From Rhizobium sp. CFBP 8762 (GTDB taxonomy: Bacteria > Pseudomonadota > Alphaproteobacteria > Rhizobiales > Rhizobiaceae), in the NCBI RefSeq assembly GCF_014841565.1, contig NZ_JACYUD010000004.1:296659-360658 (forward strand): 64,000 nt of DNA, in the 5' to 3' direction. The notes below the pieces were generated by a model. It worked only from the letters and a program-made list of their open reading frames with translations. It did not search any database and was not told the DNA's origin. Shown here one piece after another: positions 17,180 through 25,654 of the stretch (the stretch's first letter is position 1; the number at the start of each line of letters is the position of its first letter). The position numbers were made by a program, and so were the translations under genes.

Positions 17180-18055
17180 ATGGCAACTCGCTCACGAGAC
17201 ATGAGAACCGGGCCGCTGCTGGCACCGGCGGTCGGTCTCCTGCTGTTCTGGATGATCGTGCCGCTGGCGCTGACCCTCTGGTTTTCGTTCCAGCGCTACA
17301 ATCTGCAAAATCCGCTCGTTACCGGTTTCGCCGGTATCACCAATTACAAGCTGTTGCTGTCCAATGCCCGCCTTTGGGTGTCCATCCTCAATACACTGGT
17401 GCTGGTGGGCAGTGTGCTGGTCATTACGGTCATCAGCGGCGTGTTTTTCGCGGTGATCTTCGATCAGGACTTCTGGGGGCGCAACGTCGCGCGCCTGCTG
17501 GTTACGGCGCCGTTCTTCATCATGCCGACGGTCAGCGCACTGATCTGGAAAAATCTGCTAATGCATCCTGTCAACGGGTTCTTTTCCTATGTTTCCCGCT
17601 GGCTCGGGCTGCCCGTCGTCGACTGGTTCGTTCAAGTACCGATGTTCTCCATCATCATGATCGTATCCTGGCAATGGGTACCGTTTGCAACGCTGATTCT
17701 GGTTACAGCCATGCAATCGCTGGATCGCGAACAACTGGAAGCGGCACGTATGGACGGGGCCAAAGGCTTCTCCATGTTCTGGAACATCACCTTGCCCCAT
17801 CTGCAACGCTCAATTTCGGTCGTGGTGATGATCGAGTGTATTTTCCTGCTGTCGGTATTCGCCGAAATTCTGGTGACGACATCGGGGGGACCGGGTCTGG
17901 CCACCACCAATCTCAGCTATTTCATCTATATGCGCGCGCTGCTGCAATGGGATGTGGGCGGGGCTTCGGCTGCCGGGGTCATCGCCATTGTTCTCGCCAA
18001 TATCGTGGCGGCCTTTCTGATCCGGACCTTTGCCAAGAACCTGGAGCGCGAATGA
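17180..18055 (+). CDS. smoF: Polyol ABC transporter permease (SmoF-like)
   Basis: A 291-residue inner-membrane protein of the CUT1 class. ATG at 17180 is seven bases after GGAG; the TTG directly before it is less likely. Hydrophobic spans include LLAPAVGLLLFWMIVPLALT, and the EAA loop reads EAARMDGAKGFSMFWNITLP. The stop overlaps the next permease start (ATGA at 18052-18055), so the pair is translated together. It forms the channel with the SmoG-like subunit and accepts cargo from the upstream binding protein. Confidence 0.85.
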   Translation: MATRSRDMRTGPLLAPAVGLLLFWMIVPLALTLWFSFQRYNLQNPLVTGFAGITNYKLLLSNARLWVSILNTLVLVGSVLVITVISGVFFAVIFDQDFWGRNVARLLVTAPFFIMPTVSALIWKNLLMHPVNGFFSYVSRWLGLPVVDWFVQVPMFSIIMIVSWQWVPFATLILVTAMQSLDREQLEAARMDGAKGFSMFWNITLPHLQRSISVVVMIECIFLLSVFAEILVTTSGGPGLATTNLSYFIYMRALLQWDVGGASAAGVIAIVLANIVAAFLIRTFAKNLERE

Positions 18056-18870
18056 CCATGAGACGATCGCGCACCTCCCTGATCGCCGGTATCATCGGCT
18101 GGGTTTCCGCCATTGCGATGTTCTTTCCCATTTTCTGGATGGTGGTAACGTCGTTCAAAAGTGAAATTGACGCCGTTGTCCCTTCGATCCTGTTCAAGCC
18201 GACGCTGCAAGGCTATGTCGAGGTCAACAGCCGTGCGGACTATGTGTCGTTCGCGCTGAACAGCGTGGTCGAGTCCATTGGCTCCACGCTGCTGGCGCTG
18301 GCGATCGGTTTGCCTGCCGCCTATGCCTGCGCCTTCTACCCCGGAAAGCGTACCAAGGATCTGCTGCTGTGGATGCTGTCCACCAAGATGATGCCTGCCG
18401 TGGGTGTGCTGGTGCCCATCTATCTGCTGTTTCGCGATGCGGGGCTCCTGGATACGCGGCTCGGCATCGTGTTCCTGTTCACGCTGTCCAATCTGCCGAT
18501 TGTGATCTGGATGCTGTACTCGTTCTTCAAGGACGTTCCCACGCCCATTCTGGAGGCCGGGCGCATGGATGGCGCGCGCTTCTGGACGCAGATGCGCTAT
18601 ATTCTCATTCCCATTTCGATGCCGGGAATTGCATCCACGGCCCTGTTGTCCATCATTCTGTGCTGGAACGAGGCGTTCTGGAGCCTGAACCTCACCGCAT
18701 CGCGGGCTGGTCCGCTGTCGGCGTTCATTGCATCGTTCTCCAGCCCGGAGGGCCTGTTCTGGGCAAAGCTTTCGGCAGCCTCCACCCTTGCGGTTGCCCC
18801 CATCCTCGTCATGGGCTGGGTTACCCAGCGGCAACTGGTACGGGGCCTCACTTTCGGGGCCGTGAAATAG
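18052..18870 (+). CDS. smoG: Polyol ABC transporter permease (SmoG-like)
   Basis: A 272-residue CUT1 permease. The start ATG at 18052 overlaps the previous stop; a second in-frame ATG follows two codons later. The N-terminal span is GIIGWVSAIAMFFPIFWMVV and the EAA loop is EAGRMDGARFWTQMRYILIP. A longer open frame begins upstream inside the previous permease gene, but that part is a shadow. It pairs with the SmoF-like permease, and the ATPase gene follows after 26 bases. Confidence 0.85.
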   Translation: MTMRRSRTSLIAGIIGWVSAIAMFFPIFWMVVTSFKSEIDAVVPSILFKPTLQGYVEVNSRADYVSFALNSVVESIGSTLLALAIGLPAAYACAFYPGKRTKDLLLWMLSTKMMPAVGVLVPIYLLFRDAGLLDTRLGIVFLFTLSNLPIVIWMLYSFFKDVPTPILEAGRMDGARFWTQMRYILIPISMPGIASTALLSIILCWNEAFWSLNLTASRAGPLSAFIASFSSPEGLFWAKLSAASTLAVAPILVMGWVTQRQLVRGLTFGAVK

Positions 18871-18896
18871 CGGCTGTCAGCATAAGGAACCCCCCA

Positions 18897-20009
18897 ATGG
18901 CCACTCTGAGCCTTCGAAATGTCACCAAATCGTTCGGCGCGCTTGAAATCATCAAGGGCATCGACCTCGAAATCGAAGACCATGAATTCTGTGTATTCGT
19001 CGGCCCCTCCGGCTGCGGAAAATCAACCCTTCTGCGCATGATCGCCGGTCTGGAAGACATTACCTCCGGCGACCTTCTGATCGCGGGCCAAAAAGTCAAC
19101 GACTTGCCACCGGACGAGCGTGGCCTTGCCATGGTTTTCCAGAGCTACGCGCTGTACCCTCACATGACGGTGAGGGACAATATGGGCTTTGCTCTCAAAC
19201 TGGCGAAAGTGCCGCAGGCCGAGCGTGACGTGCGTGTGGAACGTGTGGCCGACCTTCTGGAACTGCGGCCGTATCTGGAGCGCAAGCCGGGTGCCCTGTC
19301 GGGCGGGCAGCGCCAGCGCGTGGCCATCGGGCGGGCCATCATCCGTGAACCCTCGATTTTCCTGTTCGATGAGCCGCTTTCCAATCTGGATGCGGCGCTG
19401 CGCGTGCAGACCCGCATCGAGCTTGCGCGCCTGCACGAACGGCTTGGCTCCACCATGATCTATGTGACCCATGATCAGGTGGAGGCGATGACGCTTGCCA
19501 ACAAGATTGTCGTGCTGCGGGACGGCAGGATCGAGCAGGTGGGCACGCCGATGGAACTGTACCACCATCCGGTCAACCGCTTCGTTGGCAGCTTCATCGG
19601 TAGCCCCAAGATGAACTTCATCAAAGGCCGGGTTCACAGCGTATCCGATGCCGGTGTCGAGGTGCTGCTGCCGGGCGGCGGAACCGTGACCGTACCGGTT
19701 TCCGCGCCGGCCATTGCGGCGGGAGACGACATCGACCTTGGGGTGCGGCCCGAACATCTTGACGTCGATGATGCCGGTCCGCTCGCAGGCACGGTCATCG
19801 TGGTGGAGCGGCTGGGCAACGAGACGTTCCTTCACGTGGAAATCAGCCCCGACCTCATCCTCATCGCCGGGGCCGATGGTGCTTGCCCGCTTCAGGTGCA
19901 CGACCGCGTCCGGCTCTCGGTGCTGGCAGCGGCCTGCCATGTTTTTGCAGGCGATGGCGCCGCACTTCCCGCACTCGCCAGGCATCCGCTTGCGACCAAT
20001 CCCATCTGA
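18897..20009 (+). CDS. smoK: Sugar/polyol ABC transporter ATP-binding protein (SmoK/UgpC/MalK-like)
   Basis: A 370-residue MalK-type ATPase. Walker A is GPSGCGKSTLLRMIAGLE, the Q-loop segment is MVFQSYALYPHMTV, the signature is LSGGQRQRVAIGRA, and Walker B is IFLFDEPLSNLD with the switch histidine in VTHDQVEAMT. Residues after ~235 form the OB-fold/TOBE regulatory part seen in CUT1 ATPases. The ATG at 18897 was chosen as it opens the conserved MATLSLRNVTKSFG start. It energises the SmoEFG-like importer. Confidence 0.85.
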   Translation: MATLSLRNVTKSFGALEIIKGIDLEIEDHEFCVFVGPSGCGKSTLLRMIAGLEDITSGDLLIAGQKVNDLPPDERGLAMVFQSYALYPHMTVRDNMGFALKLAKVPQAERDVRVERVADLLELRPYLERKPGALSGGQRQRVAIGRAIIREPSIFLFDEPLSNLDAALRVQTRIELARLHERLGSTMIYVTHDQVEAMTLANKIVVLRDGRIEQVGTPMELYHHPVNRFVGSFIGSPKMNFIKGRVHSVSDAGVEVLLPGGGTVTVPVSAPAIAAGDDIDLGVRPEHLDVDDAGPLAGTVIVVERLGNETFLHVEISPDLILIAGADGACPLQVHDRVRLSVLAAACHVFAGDGAALPALARHPLATNPI

Positions 20010-20022
20010 TCTGGAGACGACC

Positions 20023-20796
20023 ATGTATTTCGAGAAAATGCGCCTTGACGGGCAGACGGCCTTTATCACCGGCGGTGGCCGGGGCATCGGGCTGGCTGTG
20101 GCGGAGGCTTTGTCGGAAGCCGGTGCCCGTGTCATCATCGCCGATATCAACGAGGACCTGCTGGCCAGCGGGCGTAGCGCGCTGGCGGACAAGGGCTATG
20201 CCGCCGATACCGTGGTGCTGGATGTGACGCGGCCCGACGATGTGGCGCAGGCCGCCACGGCGGCCAATGCCCGTTATGGCGCGGTGGATATTCTGGTTGC
20301 CAATGCGGGAATTGCCTGGCCGGACACACCGGGAGAGGACATTGCCGACGATATCTGGCGACGTCTGATCGATGTCGATCTCAACGGCGTTTTCTGGTCC
20401 TGCCGGGAATTTGGCAAGCATATGCTGGCGCGGGGTCGCGGCTCCATCGTGACGCTGGGCTCGATTTCAGGGCTAATCTCCAACAAGCCGCAGCGGCAGG
20501 CGCACTACAATTCCGCCAAGGCGGCGGTGCATCACCTTACCAAAAGTCTGGGTGGCGAGTGGGCGGAGCGAGGCGTGCGGATCAATTGCGTGGCACCGAC
20601 CTATGTCGATACGCCGATGTCCAACACCAGCTTCGTGGACCCGGAACGCATGCCGATCTGGATGGATTTTACCCCGATGCGGCGCGTGGCCAAGCCCGAC
20701 GAGATCGCCTCCGCCATCCTGTTTCTGGCCAGCGACGCAGCCAGCGCCATGACCGGGGCCGTCGTGCCGGTCGATTGCGGTTATACGATCTGGTAG
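20023..20796 (+). CDS. SDR family polyol dehydrogenase (galactitol/xylitol dehydrogenase-like)
   Basis: A 257-residue classical short-chain dehydrogenase. The NAD(P) motif is TGGGRGIG, an acidic residue follows beta-2 (IIADINED, favouring NAD), and the catalytic Ser-Tyr-Lys set lies in SISG and AHYNSAKAAVHH. The C-terminus ending DCGYTIW resembles galactitol and related polyol dehydrogenases. It starts 13 bases after the SmoK-like gene with GGAGA as ribosome-binding site, so it is probably the first intracellular step for the imported polyol, giving a ketose. A neighbouring aldolase and kinase fit a phosphorylated-ketose route, but the substrate is inferred. Confidence 0.75.
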   Translation: MYFEKMRLDGQTAFITGGGRGIGLAVAEALSEAGARVIIADINEDLLASGRSALADKGYAADTVVLDVTRPDDVAQAATAANARYGAVDILVANAGIAWPDTPGEDIADDIWRRLIDVDLNGVFWSCREFGKHMLARGRGSIVTLGSISGLISNKPQRQAHYNSAKAAVHHLTKSLGGEWAERGVRINCVAPTYVDTPMSNTSFVDPERMPIWMDFTPMRRVAKPDEIASAILFLASDAASAMTGAVVPVDCGYTIW

Positions 20797-20833
20797 CGGA
20801 GTGCGCGAAGCTTAAAGATCACTATCGGCATCT

Positions 20834-20895
20834 AGAGCATTTCCAGTAAAAGCGGAGTCGCTTTTACGTCCGGATAATGCGTCAAAAAATGCTCT
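20834..20895. repeat. Rhizobiales-type palindromic intergenic repeat
   Basis: Outer arms AGAGCATTT (20834-20842) and AAATGCTCT (20887-20895) enclose an inner perfect hairpin GTAAAAGCG (20846-20854)/CGCTTTTAC (20859-20867) and a GTCCGGATAATGCGT segment. This composition is typical of short mosaic repeats found between genes in Rhizobiales. It lies between two converging genes, the SDR and the ROK kinase, and may act as a bidirectional terminator. It also supplies the last codons and stop of the ROK gene. I see no second copy in the window. Confidence 0.7.
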
Positions 20896-22330
20896 GGGAG
20901 TCTGACGGGGCAAGATGATCCTTGACCCAGTCAAGGATCATGTCCACCCGCAGCGGTGTTGTCGTATCGACAGGGAGTACCGGGCCAAGGCGGCATGGCT
21001 CCGCCCGGTGGGCCAGCTCCATCAGTTCCGGCACGTAGGCCGCACCCGGATGGCCTGCAAGACGCTGGCTGGCACGGGTCAGATAGCGGTGCCCGATGAC
21101 ATCGGGTGGCGCATGGCACCATACCTCCACAACTCTGGTGACGCCCGCCCGTGCGATATGCTCGCGCAGCACCTCCAGCGGCTGAAAGCCGAACCACGCA
21201 TCCACGATGAAGGTGGACCCCGGTGCCGACTCCCCGATAATGGAAAAGATCGATTTGTAGCTGGCCCGCCCGAGAATGCGGTTGAAGGGCCGGTCCACAG
21301 TCTCAATCAACTCGAGAAACGGATTCTTGATCGTATCCAGAGCCAGAACCGGCCAGCCGGTCTTTTCAGAAAGCGCGTGCGACAGCCCACTCTTGCCGGA
21401 GGCGGGCACGCCGTTGATCATGACAAGCCGCCGTCCCCCATCCGGGGCCGGTTTGGGTTTCAGGTCCAGCGCGGCCAGACCCGCGCCGATCACACCCGCA
21501 TCGTCGCCAAGCTCCGCATGGCGGACCTCGGCGCGGTACCAGGTTTCAAGCTCGGGCAGAAACTCCAGCGCGCGCGTAGCGGCCTGTCCCATGCCGCCGC
21601 CAAGCACCACCACCTCTGGATCGAAGGCCGCACAGAGCGTGTTGATGGCCGCGCGCAGAGGCCCGGCCCATGCGTGGAGAACGCCGATGGCGGTGGTGTC
21701 TCCCGCCTCTGCCTGTTGCAACAGAGGCTCGAAACGCATGTCTGGTCCGTAGCCGGCTTCCAGAATATGCCGTTTCAAGGATGTACCTGAGGATTCCGTT
21801 TCCACGCAGCCGCGCTGGCCGCAGGGGCAGGGATGGCCCCCCAGATTGACCACGAGATGGCCGAGTTGCCCGGCAGAGCGTCTGCCGTTGACGATCTGGC
21901 CGCACTCCATGACCGCGCCACCAATGCCGGTGCCGATAGTCATCATGACGGCATTGCGCAGGCCCTTGGCCGCCCCCCGGCGATATTCGCCGATCAGCGC
22001 CATGCTGCAATCATTGGCAACCAGTGTCGCCACGCCGAAGGTGGAGGCCATCTCCTGTTTCAAATCCACGCCGGACAGATCGAGAAAGCCGCCGGAGATG
22101 ATGTCGCCGGTCCAGCCATTGACCCGACCGGGCACGCCAATGCCGATGGCGCAGGCACTTGCCGCATTCATCTCCGAGGCCAGACCCTTGATGAGCTGAA
22201 GGGCAACCGCCGGATCGCGACTTCCGGCAATCGACCGTTTTTGCAAAATTGCGCCCGAAGGCGAGATTTGCGCGGCGCGCATGTTCGTGCCGCCGACATC
22301 GATGCCGATTGCAAACTGTTCAGGAGCCAT
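20882..22330 (-). CDS. ROK family sugar kinase fused to a C-terminal P-loop kinase-like domain
   Basis: A 482-residue fusion. Residues 1-~290 form a ROK protein: ATP motif IGIDVGGTNMR, a second Gly-rich motif TIGTGIGGAVME, and the zinc-binding signature GHLVV...CPCGQRGCVE at 157-177. Residues ~300-470 start with a clear Walker A, GVPASGKSG (307-315), and continue like a small nucleotide-dependent kinase (AVLALDTIKN-like core, VDAWFGFQPLEVLRE). The usual ROK length is near 300, so the second domain is an addition. It is upstream-linked to the aldolase gene, which starts 13 bases beyond on the same strand. Sugar phosphorylation is likely; a second phosphorylation by the P-loop part is speculation. 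The final QSIF codons and stop lie inside the palindromic repeat. Confidence 0.8.
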   Translation of the reverse strand: MAPEQFAIGIDVGGTNMRAAQISPSGAILQKRSIAGSRDPAVALQLIKGLASEMNAASACAIGIGVPGRVNGWTGDIISGGFLDLSGVDLKQEMASTFGVATLVANDCSMALIGEYRRGAAKGLRNAVMMTIGTGIGGAVMECGQIVNGRRSAGQLGHLVVNLGGHPCPCGQRGCVETESSGTSLKRHILEAGYGPDMRFEPLLQQAEAGDTTAIGVLHAWAGPLRAAINTLCAAFDPEVVVLGGGMGQAATRALEFLPELETWYRAEVRHAELGDDAGVIGAGLAALDLKPKPAPDGGRRLVMINGVPASGKSGLSHALSEKTGWPVLALDTIKNPFLELIETVDRPFNRILGRASYKSIFSIIGESAPGSTFIVDAWFGFQPLEVLREHIARAGVTRVVEVWCHAPPDVIGHRYLTRASQRLAGHPGAAYVPELMELAHRAEPCRLGPVLPVDTTTPLRVDMILDWVKDHLAPSDSQSIF

Positions 22331-22343
22331 CGTGTCTCAAACC

Positions 22344-23255
22344 TCAGGCTGCGGCCTTCCCGGCGCGATAGCGGTGAATGATAGTCTGAATGTCCTGCAG
22401 GCGGGAGACGGCGATGGTGGAAAGTTTCTGCCGCGAAACATCGCGATCCAGCGAAATGCAGTCCTTCCAGAGCGACCGGCCCGCAATCACGCCCGATGCC
22501 CCGTTTTTCATGGCCGCTTCAACCTGCGGCAGAAAGGTCTGGTGATCGACACCGGCTGACAGCACGGCCCAGGGCACATCTCCGGCCAGTTTCGTGACCT
22601 GCGCGCAGGCGTCCTCGCTACCGGGATAGGGAATTTTCAGCACTTTGGAGCCGAGTTCCAGGCAGGCGCGCGACCCCTCGACAATCAACATTGGCAGCTT
22701 TTGCGCGTAGTCCTCCTTGCTTTCGCCCTCAAGCGGGTAGGTGAGGAACTCCACGACAAGAAGCAGGTCCTCGCGGGCAAAATCTTCAATGCTGGCCTTG
22801 AGCGTTTCCAGATTTTGCACATTGGCTTGCGGCGTATCCATGCGCAGATACACCATGATCTTGCCGCCGGTTGCGCCAAGTTCGCGCACCTTGCGCGCGT
22901 CAATCCCGTCGACCATCCTGGAAATGCGATAGCCCTCTGGCGACGTATCCCAGCCGGAGGCATCGATGCCGATGAGAAGGGCCGTGTCGCGCGGCAGAAC
23001 GCCGCTGTCCACCAGTCCCGGCACGGCACAGATGGGGTCAACCAGCACGCAACCGGCCTTGGAGGCAAGGTGGCGCGTAATATCGGCCTTGGTTTCGCCC
23101 AGCGTGGCATTGCTGATTTTGGCCTGCTCCTCCGGTGTTGCGGCCAGCACGGTGCGCATGCCGCCCCGCTGGTCGCAGGCAATCACCATCATGGCGCCGC
23201 TGGCATCGCAAATCTGGTGGTAGCCGCGTCTCTCGGCTGTTGTCATCGCTGTCAT
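22344..23255 (-). CDS. LacD/tagatose-1,6-bisphosphate aldolase-like (DeoC/LacD family)
   Basis: About 303 residues. ATG at 23253-23255 with GGGAGAG upstream on the reverse strand is preferred; a longer frame reaching 23435 adds 60 residues of non-conserved sequence. The protein has MMVIACDQRGGMRTVL near the N-terminus and a TIM-barrel pattern with the conserved lysine segment KVLKIPYPG, then WAVLSAGVDHQTF and ASGVIAGRSLWKD, as in LacD-type class I aldolases. It would cleave a phosphorylated ketose, which fits the adjacent kinase and polyol dehydrogenase. It is the first gene of the unit and is divergent from the SorC regulator. Confidence 0.8.
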   Translation of the reverse strand: MTAMTTAERRGYHQICDASGAMMVIACDQRGGMRTVLAATPEEQAKISNATLGETKADITRHLASKAGCVLVDPICAVPGLVDSGVLPRDTALLIGIDASGWDTSPEGYRISRMVDGIDARKVRELGATGGKIMVYLRMDTPQANVQNLETLKASIEDFAREDLLLVVEFLTYPLEGESKEDYAQKLPMLIVEGSRACLELGSKVLKIPYPGSEDACAQVTKLAGDVPWAVLSAGVDHQTFLPQVEAAMKNGASGVIAGRSLWKDCISLDRDVSRQKLSTIAVSRLQDIQTIIHRYRAGKAAA

Positions 23256-23394
23256 GATCTCTCTCCCTAAAACAGGCATACGGCATCGTTCGCGCCCGCA
23301 GCACGGTCGTGCAGGCTCGGTGTTGGATTGAATTGTGGTTCGGTTCGGTGTAACTTTCGCAGCCATGTAACACATTGCTGAAAGGAATTGCAAG

Positions 23395-24342
23395 GTGCTT
23401 CCGCAAACACCACAGGACACGGCGTCCCGGGCCACCCTTCACATGGTTGCCAAGCTTCATTACGAAAGCGATATGCCGCAGGTCGAAATTGCCCGCAAAC
23501 TCGGTGTTTCCACGGCAACGGTGTCGCGCCTTCTCACCCGGGCAAGGGCGCTCGGCATTGTGAAAATCGAGGTGATGGATTTGGCAATTCCGGACGAAAT
23601 CACGACCCGGCTGATTGCTGCTTTGGGCTTGAAACGGGCAGCGGTGGTCGATACGCCATCCACCGGTGTGCTGGCATCGCTCGCCGCCCCGCTGGGCGCG
23701 CTCCTGAAAGAGGAAAAGCTGAAGAAGGGCGCGGTCATCGGCATTGGCTGGGGCCGTGCGGTGCGCGAAGTCATACAGGCCGGTCTGCCCGGCATTCCCA
23801 ATGTGCAGGCCGTGGCGCTGAATGGCGGCTTGCAGCAATCGGCACCGCATTTCCAGATCAACGAATTCGTTCGTCAGGCGGCAGAGCAATTCGGGGGAAC
23901 CGCCCACTTTCTGCATGCGCCCTATGTGTCCACCGTCGAGTTGCGAGACGCGATTTTGAGCGACCCGTTCGTACGCAAGGTCACGACGCTGTGGGATACG
24001 ATGGATTGCGCCATTGTGGGGATTGGCCTGCCCCATGCCATCAATCCGCCGGAAGCCAGTGCCGCGACCATCAACGAGCAATCGATTGGCGGAGCCGTAG
24101 GCGACGTCATTCGCCACTATGTCGATCTGGACGGAAACCTGCTGCCGTGGGACGGGGAAGCAAGTATGATTGCCGCCTCGCCCGATCAGCTTCGCAACGT
24201 CGGATTGAGCATCGGCGTTGCCGCGACGGTCGAAAAAGCGCCGGGAATAATCGGTGCCGTTCGCTCACGGATGATCAACGCACTGGTGACAGATACCGCG
24301 ACGGCGCTGGCGATACTGGAAATTTGCGCTGCAAAACCATAG
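23395..24342 (+). CDS. SorC/DeoR-type sugar-binding transcriptional regulator
   Basis: A 315-residue regulator starting with GTG at 23395, eight bases after AAAGGA. The helix-turn-helix is MPQVEIARKLGVSTATVSRL (residues ~26-45). The large C-terminal effector domain has the SorC pattern, including GIGWGRAVREV and ALNGGLQQ. It lies between the divergent aldolase/kinase unit and the CUT2 importer operon, so it likely controls both in response to a phosphorylated sugar. The 139-base intergenic region would hold its operators; none stands out clearly. Confidence 0.82.
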   Translation: MLPQTPQDTASRATLHMVAKLHYESDMPQVEIARKLGVSTATVSRLLTRARALGIVKIEVMDLAIPDEITTRLIAALGLKRAAVVDTPSTGVLASLAAPLGALLKEEKLKKGAVIGIGWGRAVREVIQAGLPGIPNVQAVALNGGLQQSAPHFQINEFVRQAAEQFGGTAHFLHAPYVSTVELRDAILSDPFVRKVTTLWDTMDCAIVGIGLPHAINPPEASAATINEQSIGGAVGDVIRHYVDLDGNLLPWDGEASMIAASPDQLRNVGLSIGVAATVEKAPGIIGAVRSRMINALVTDTATALAILEICAAKP

Positions 24343-24494
24343 GTTTAGTCCGCACAACCCCCATGCGAATTAGAATGAAATATTTTTCAGGAAATTATTG
24401 CTTGACGAAACAGCCATGATGGCGTGAATATTCCCGCACTGGTCCGGGGCGAGACGAGGAGGTCTCGCACCGGATTTTCATCAGGGAGGACATC

Positions 24495-25484
24495 ATGGAA
24501 CGTCGTGCTTTCATCAAGTCGGCAGCGGTGGCAACATTGGCTGCACCAGCATTTCTTCATGCCCGGCACACTAGCGCCGCTGATCAAAAATTCACAATCG
24601 CACTTATCCCCGGTCTCACCACCGATGCGTTCTACATCACCATGCGCAAGGGGGCGGAAGAGGCGGCCAAGGCCGTGGGTGCCACCATCGTCTTTCAGGG
24701 TGGGCCGGATTTCAACCCCGTAACGCAGGTGCCGGTACTGGATGCCGTGATTGCCAAGCAGCCGGATGCCATCCTTATCGCCCCTACCGACAAGGATCAG
24801 TTGATCCAGCCGCTGAAGAACGCCAGCAATGCGGGCATTCCCGTGATTACGGTGGATACGTTCATCGGCACCGGGGTCTACCAGACCGGCAGCGGCGATG
24901 CCGATTTTCCGCTGGCCTATATCGCTTCGGACAATCTTCTGGGTGGAGCCATCGCGGCGCGCGCACTGGCCAAGGCCGTGGACGAAAAGGGCAAGGTCTA
25001 TGTGTCCAACGTCAAGCCCGGCATTTCCACCACCGACCAGCGCGAACAGGGCTTCAAGGAGGAGATGAAGAAATTTCCGGGAATTACCGTGCTGGAAACC
25101 CAGTTCAACGACGATGACGCCAACAAGGCGGCATCGCAATTACAGGCGGTCTACGCCCGCAACTCCGATCTCGATGGCGTGTTCGGGGCCAATCTGTTCT
25201 CCGCCCTCGGCGCTGCCAATGGTGTTCAGCAGGCCGGGCAGCTTGGCAAGATCCGCGTCGTCGCCTTCGATGCACCGACCTCGATTGTCGACAACATCAA
25301 TTCCGGGCTCGTGGATATGGCCATTGCCCAGCATCCGGCGGAAATCGGCTATTTCGGCGTAATGGCGGCCTATGCGCATCTGACGGGAAATTCCATTCCC
25401 ATCAGCATCGGCACCGGGTTTACGGTTATCGACAAAGCCAATGTGGCCGACCCGGCCATCGCGAAATTCATTTATTCCGACTGA
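24495..25484 (+). CDS. CUT2 sugar ABC transporter substrate-binding protein (RbsB-like)
   Basis: A 329-residue periplasmic binding protein of the ribose/galactose class. The N-terminus MERRAFIKSAAVATLAAPAF is a Tat-like signal peptide with cleavage near SAAD. The fold markers are IALIPGLTTDAFYITMRKGA, IVFQGG, DAILIAPTDKD and PVITVDTFI. It starts 6 bases after GGGAGGAC. It delivers sugar to the RbsC-like permease. Hairpin 25601-25620 follows. The ligand is unknown; nearby dehydrogenases and the LacD-like aldolase suggest a pentose, hexose or derived alcohol. Confidence 0.84.
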   Translation: MERRAFIKSAAVATLAAPAFLHARHTSAADQKFTIALIPGLTTDAFYITMRKGAEEAAKAVGATIVFQGGPDFNPVTQVPVLDAVIAKQPDAILIAPTDKDQLIQPLKNASNAGIPVITVDTFIGTGVYQTGSGDADFPLAYIASDNLLGGAIAARALAKAVDEKGKVYVSNVKPGISTTDQREQGFKEEMKKFPGITVLETQFNDDDANKAASQLQAVYARNSDLDGVFGANLFSALGAANGVQQAGQLGKIRVVAFDAPTSIVDNINSGLVDMAIAQHPAEIGYFGVMAAYAHLTGNSIPISIGTGFTVIDKANVADPAIAKFIYSD

Positions 25485-25600
25485 GCACCACGTGCGTGCA
25501 TTTGGCAAGCGCGCCACCGGCCGCTACAGCATCGGCCCGAAAATCGAAATCGATTGTCGGTAAGCCGGATGCGTAGATTGAATGAGTTAGAGCGACCTTT

Positions 25601-25620
25601 GCGCGTCATATTTGACGCGC
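25601..25620 (+). terminator. Short GC-rich hairpin between binding-protein and permease genes
   Basis: GCGCGTCA (25601-25608) pairs with TGACGCGC (25613-25620) around a four-base TATT loop. There is no T-run after it. Like the hairpins at 11096, 17101 and 34878 it follows a solute-binding-protein gene and precedes the permease gene, consistent with partial termination or protection of the upstream transcript end. Confidence 0.55.
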
Positions 25621-25654
25621 GGCGCTGTCAGGGCTGTCATCGGGAGCATTCCGC

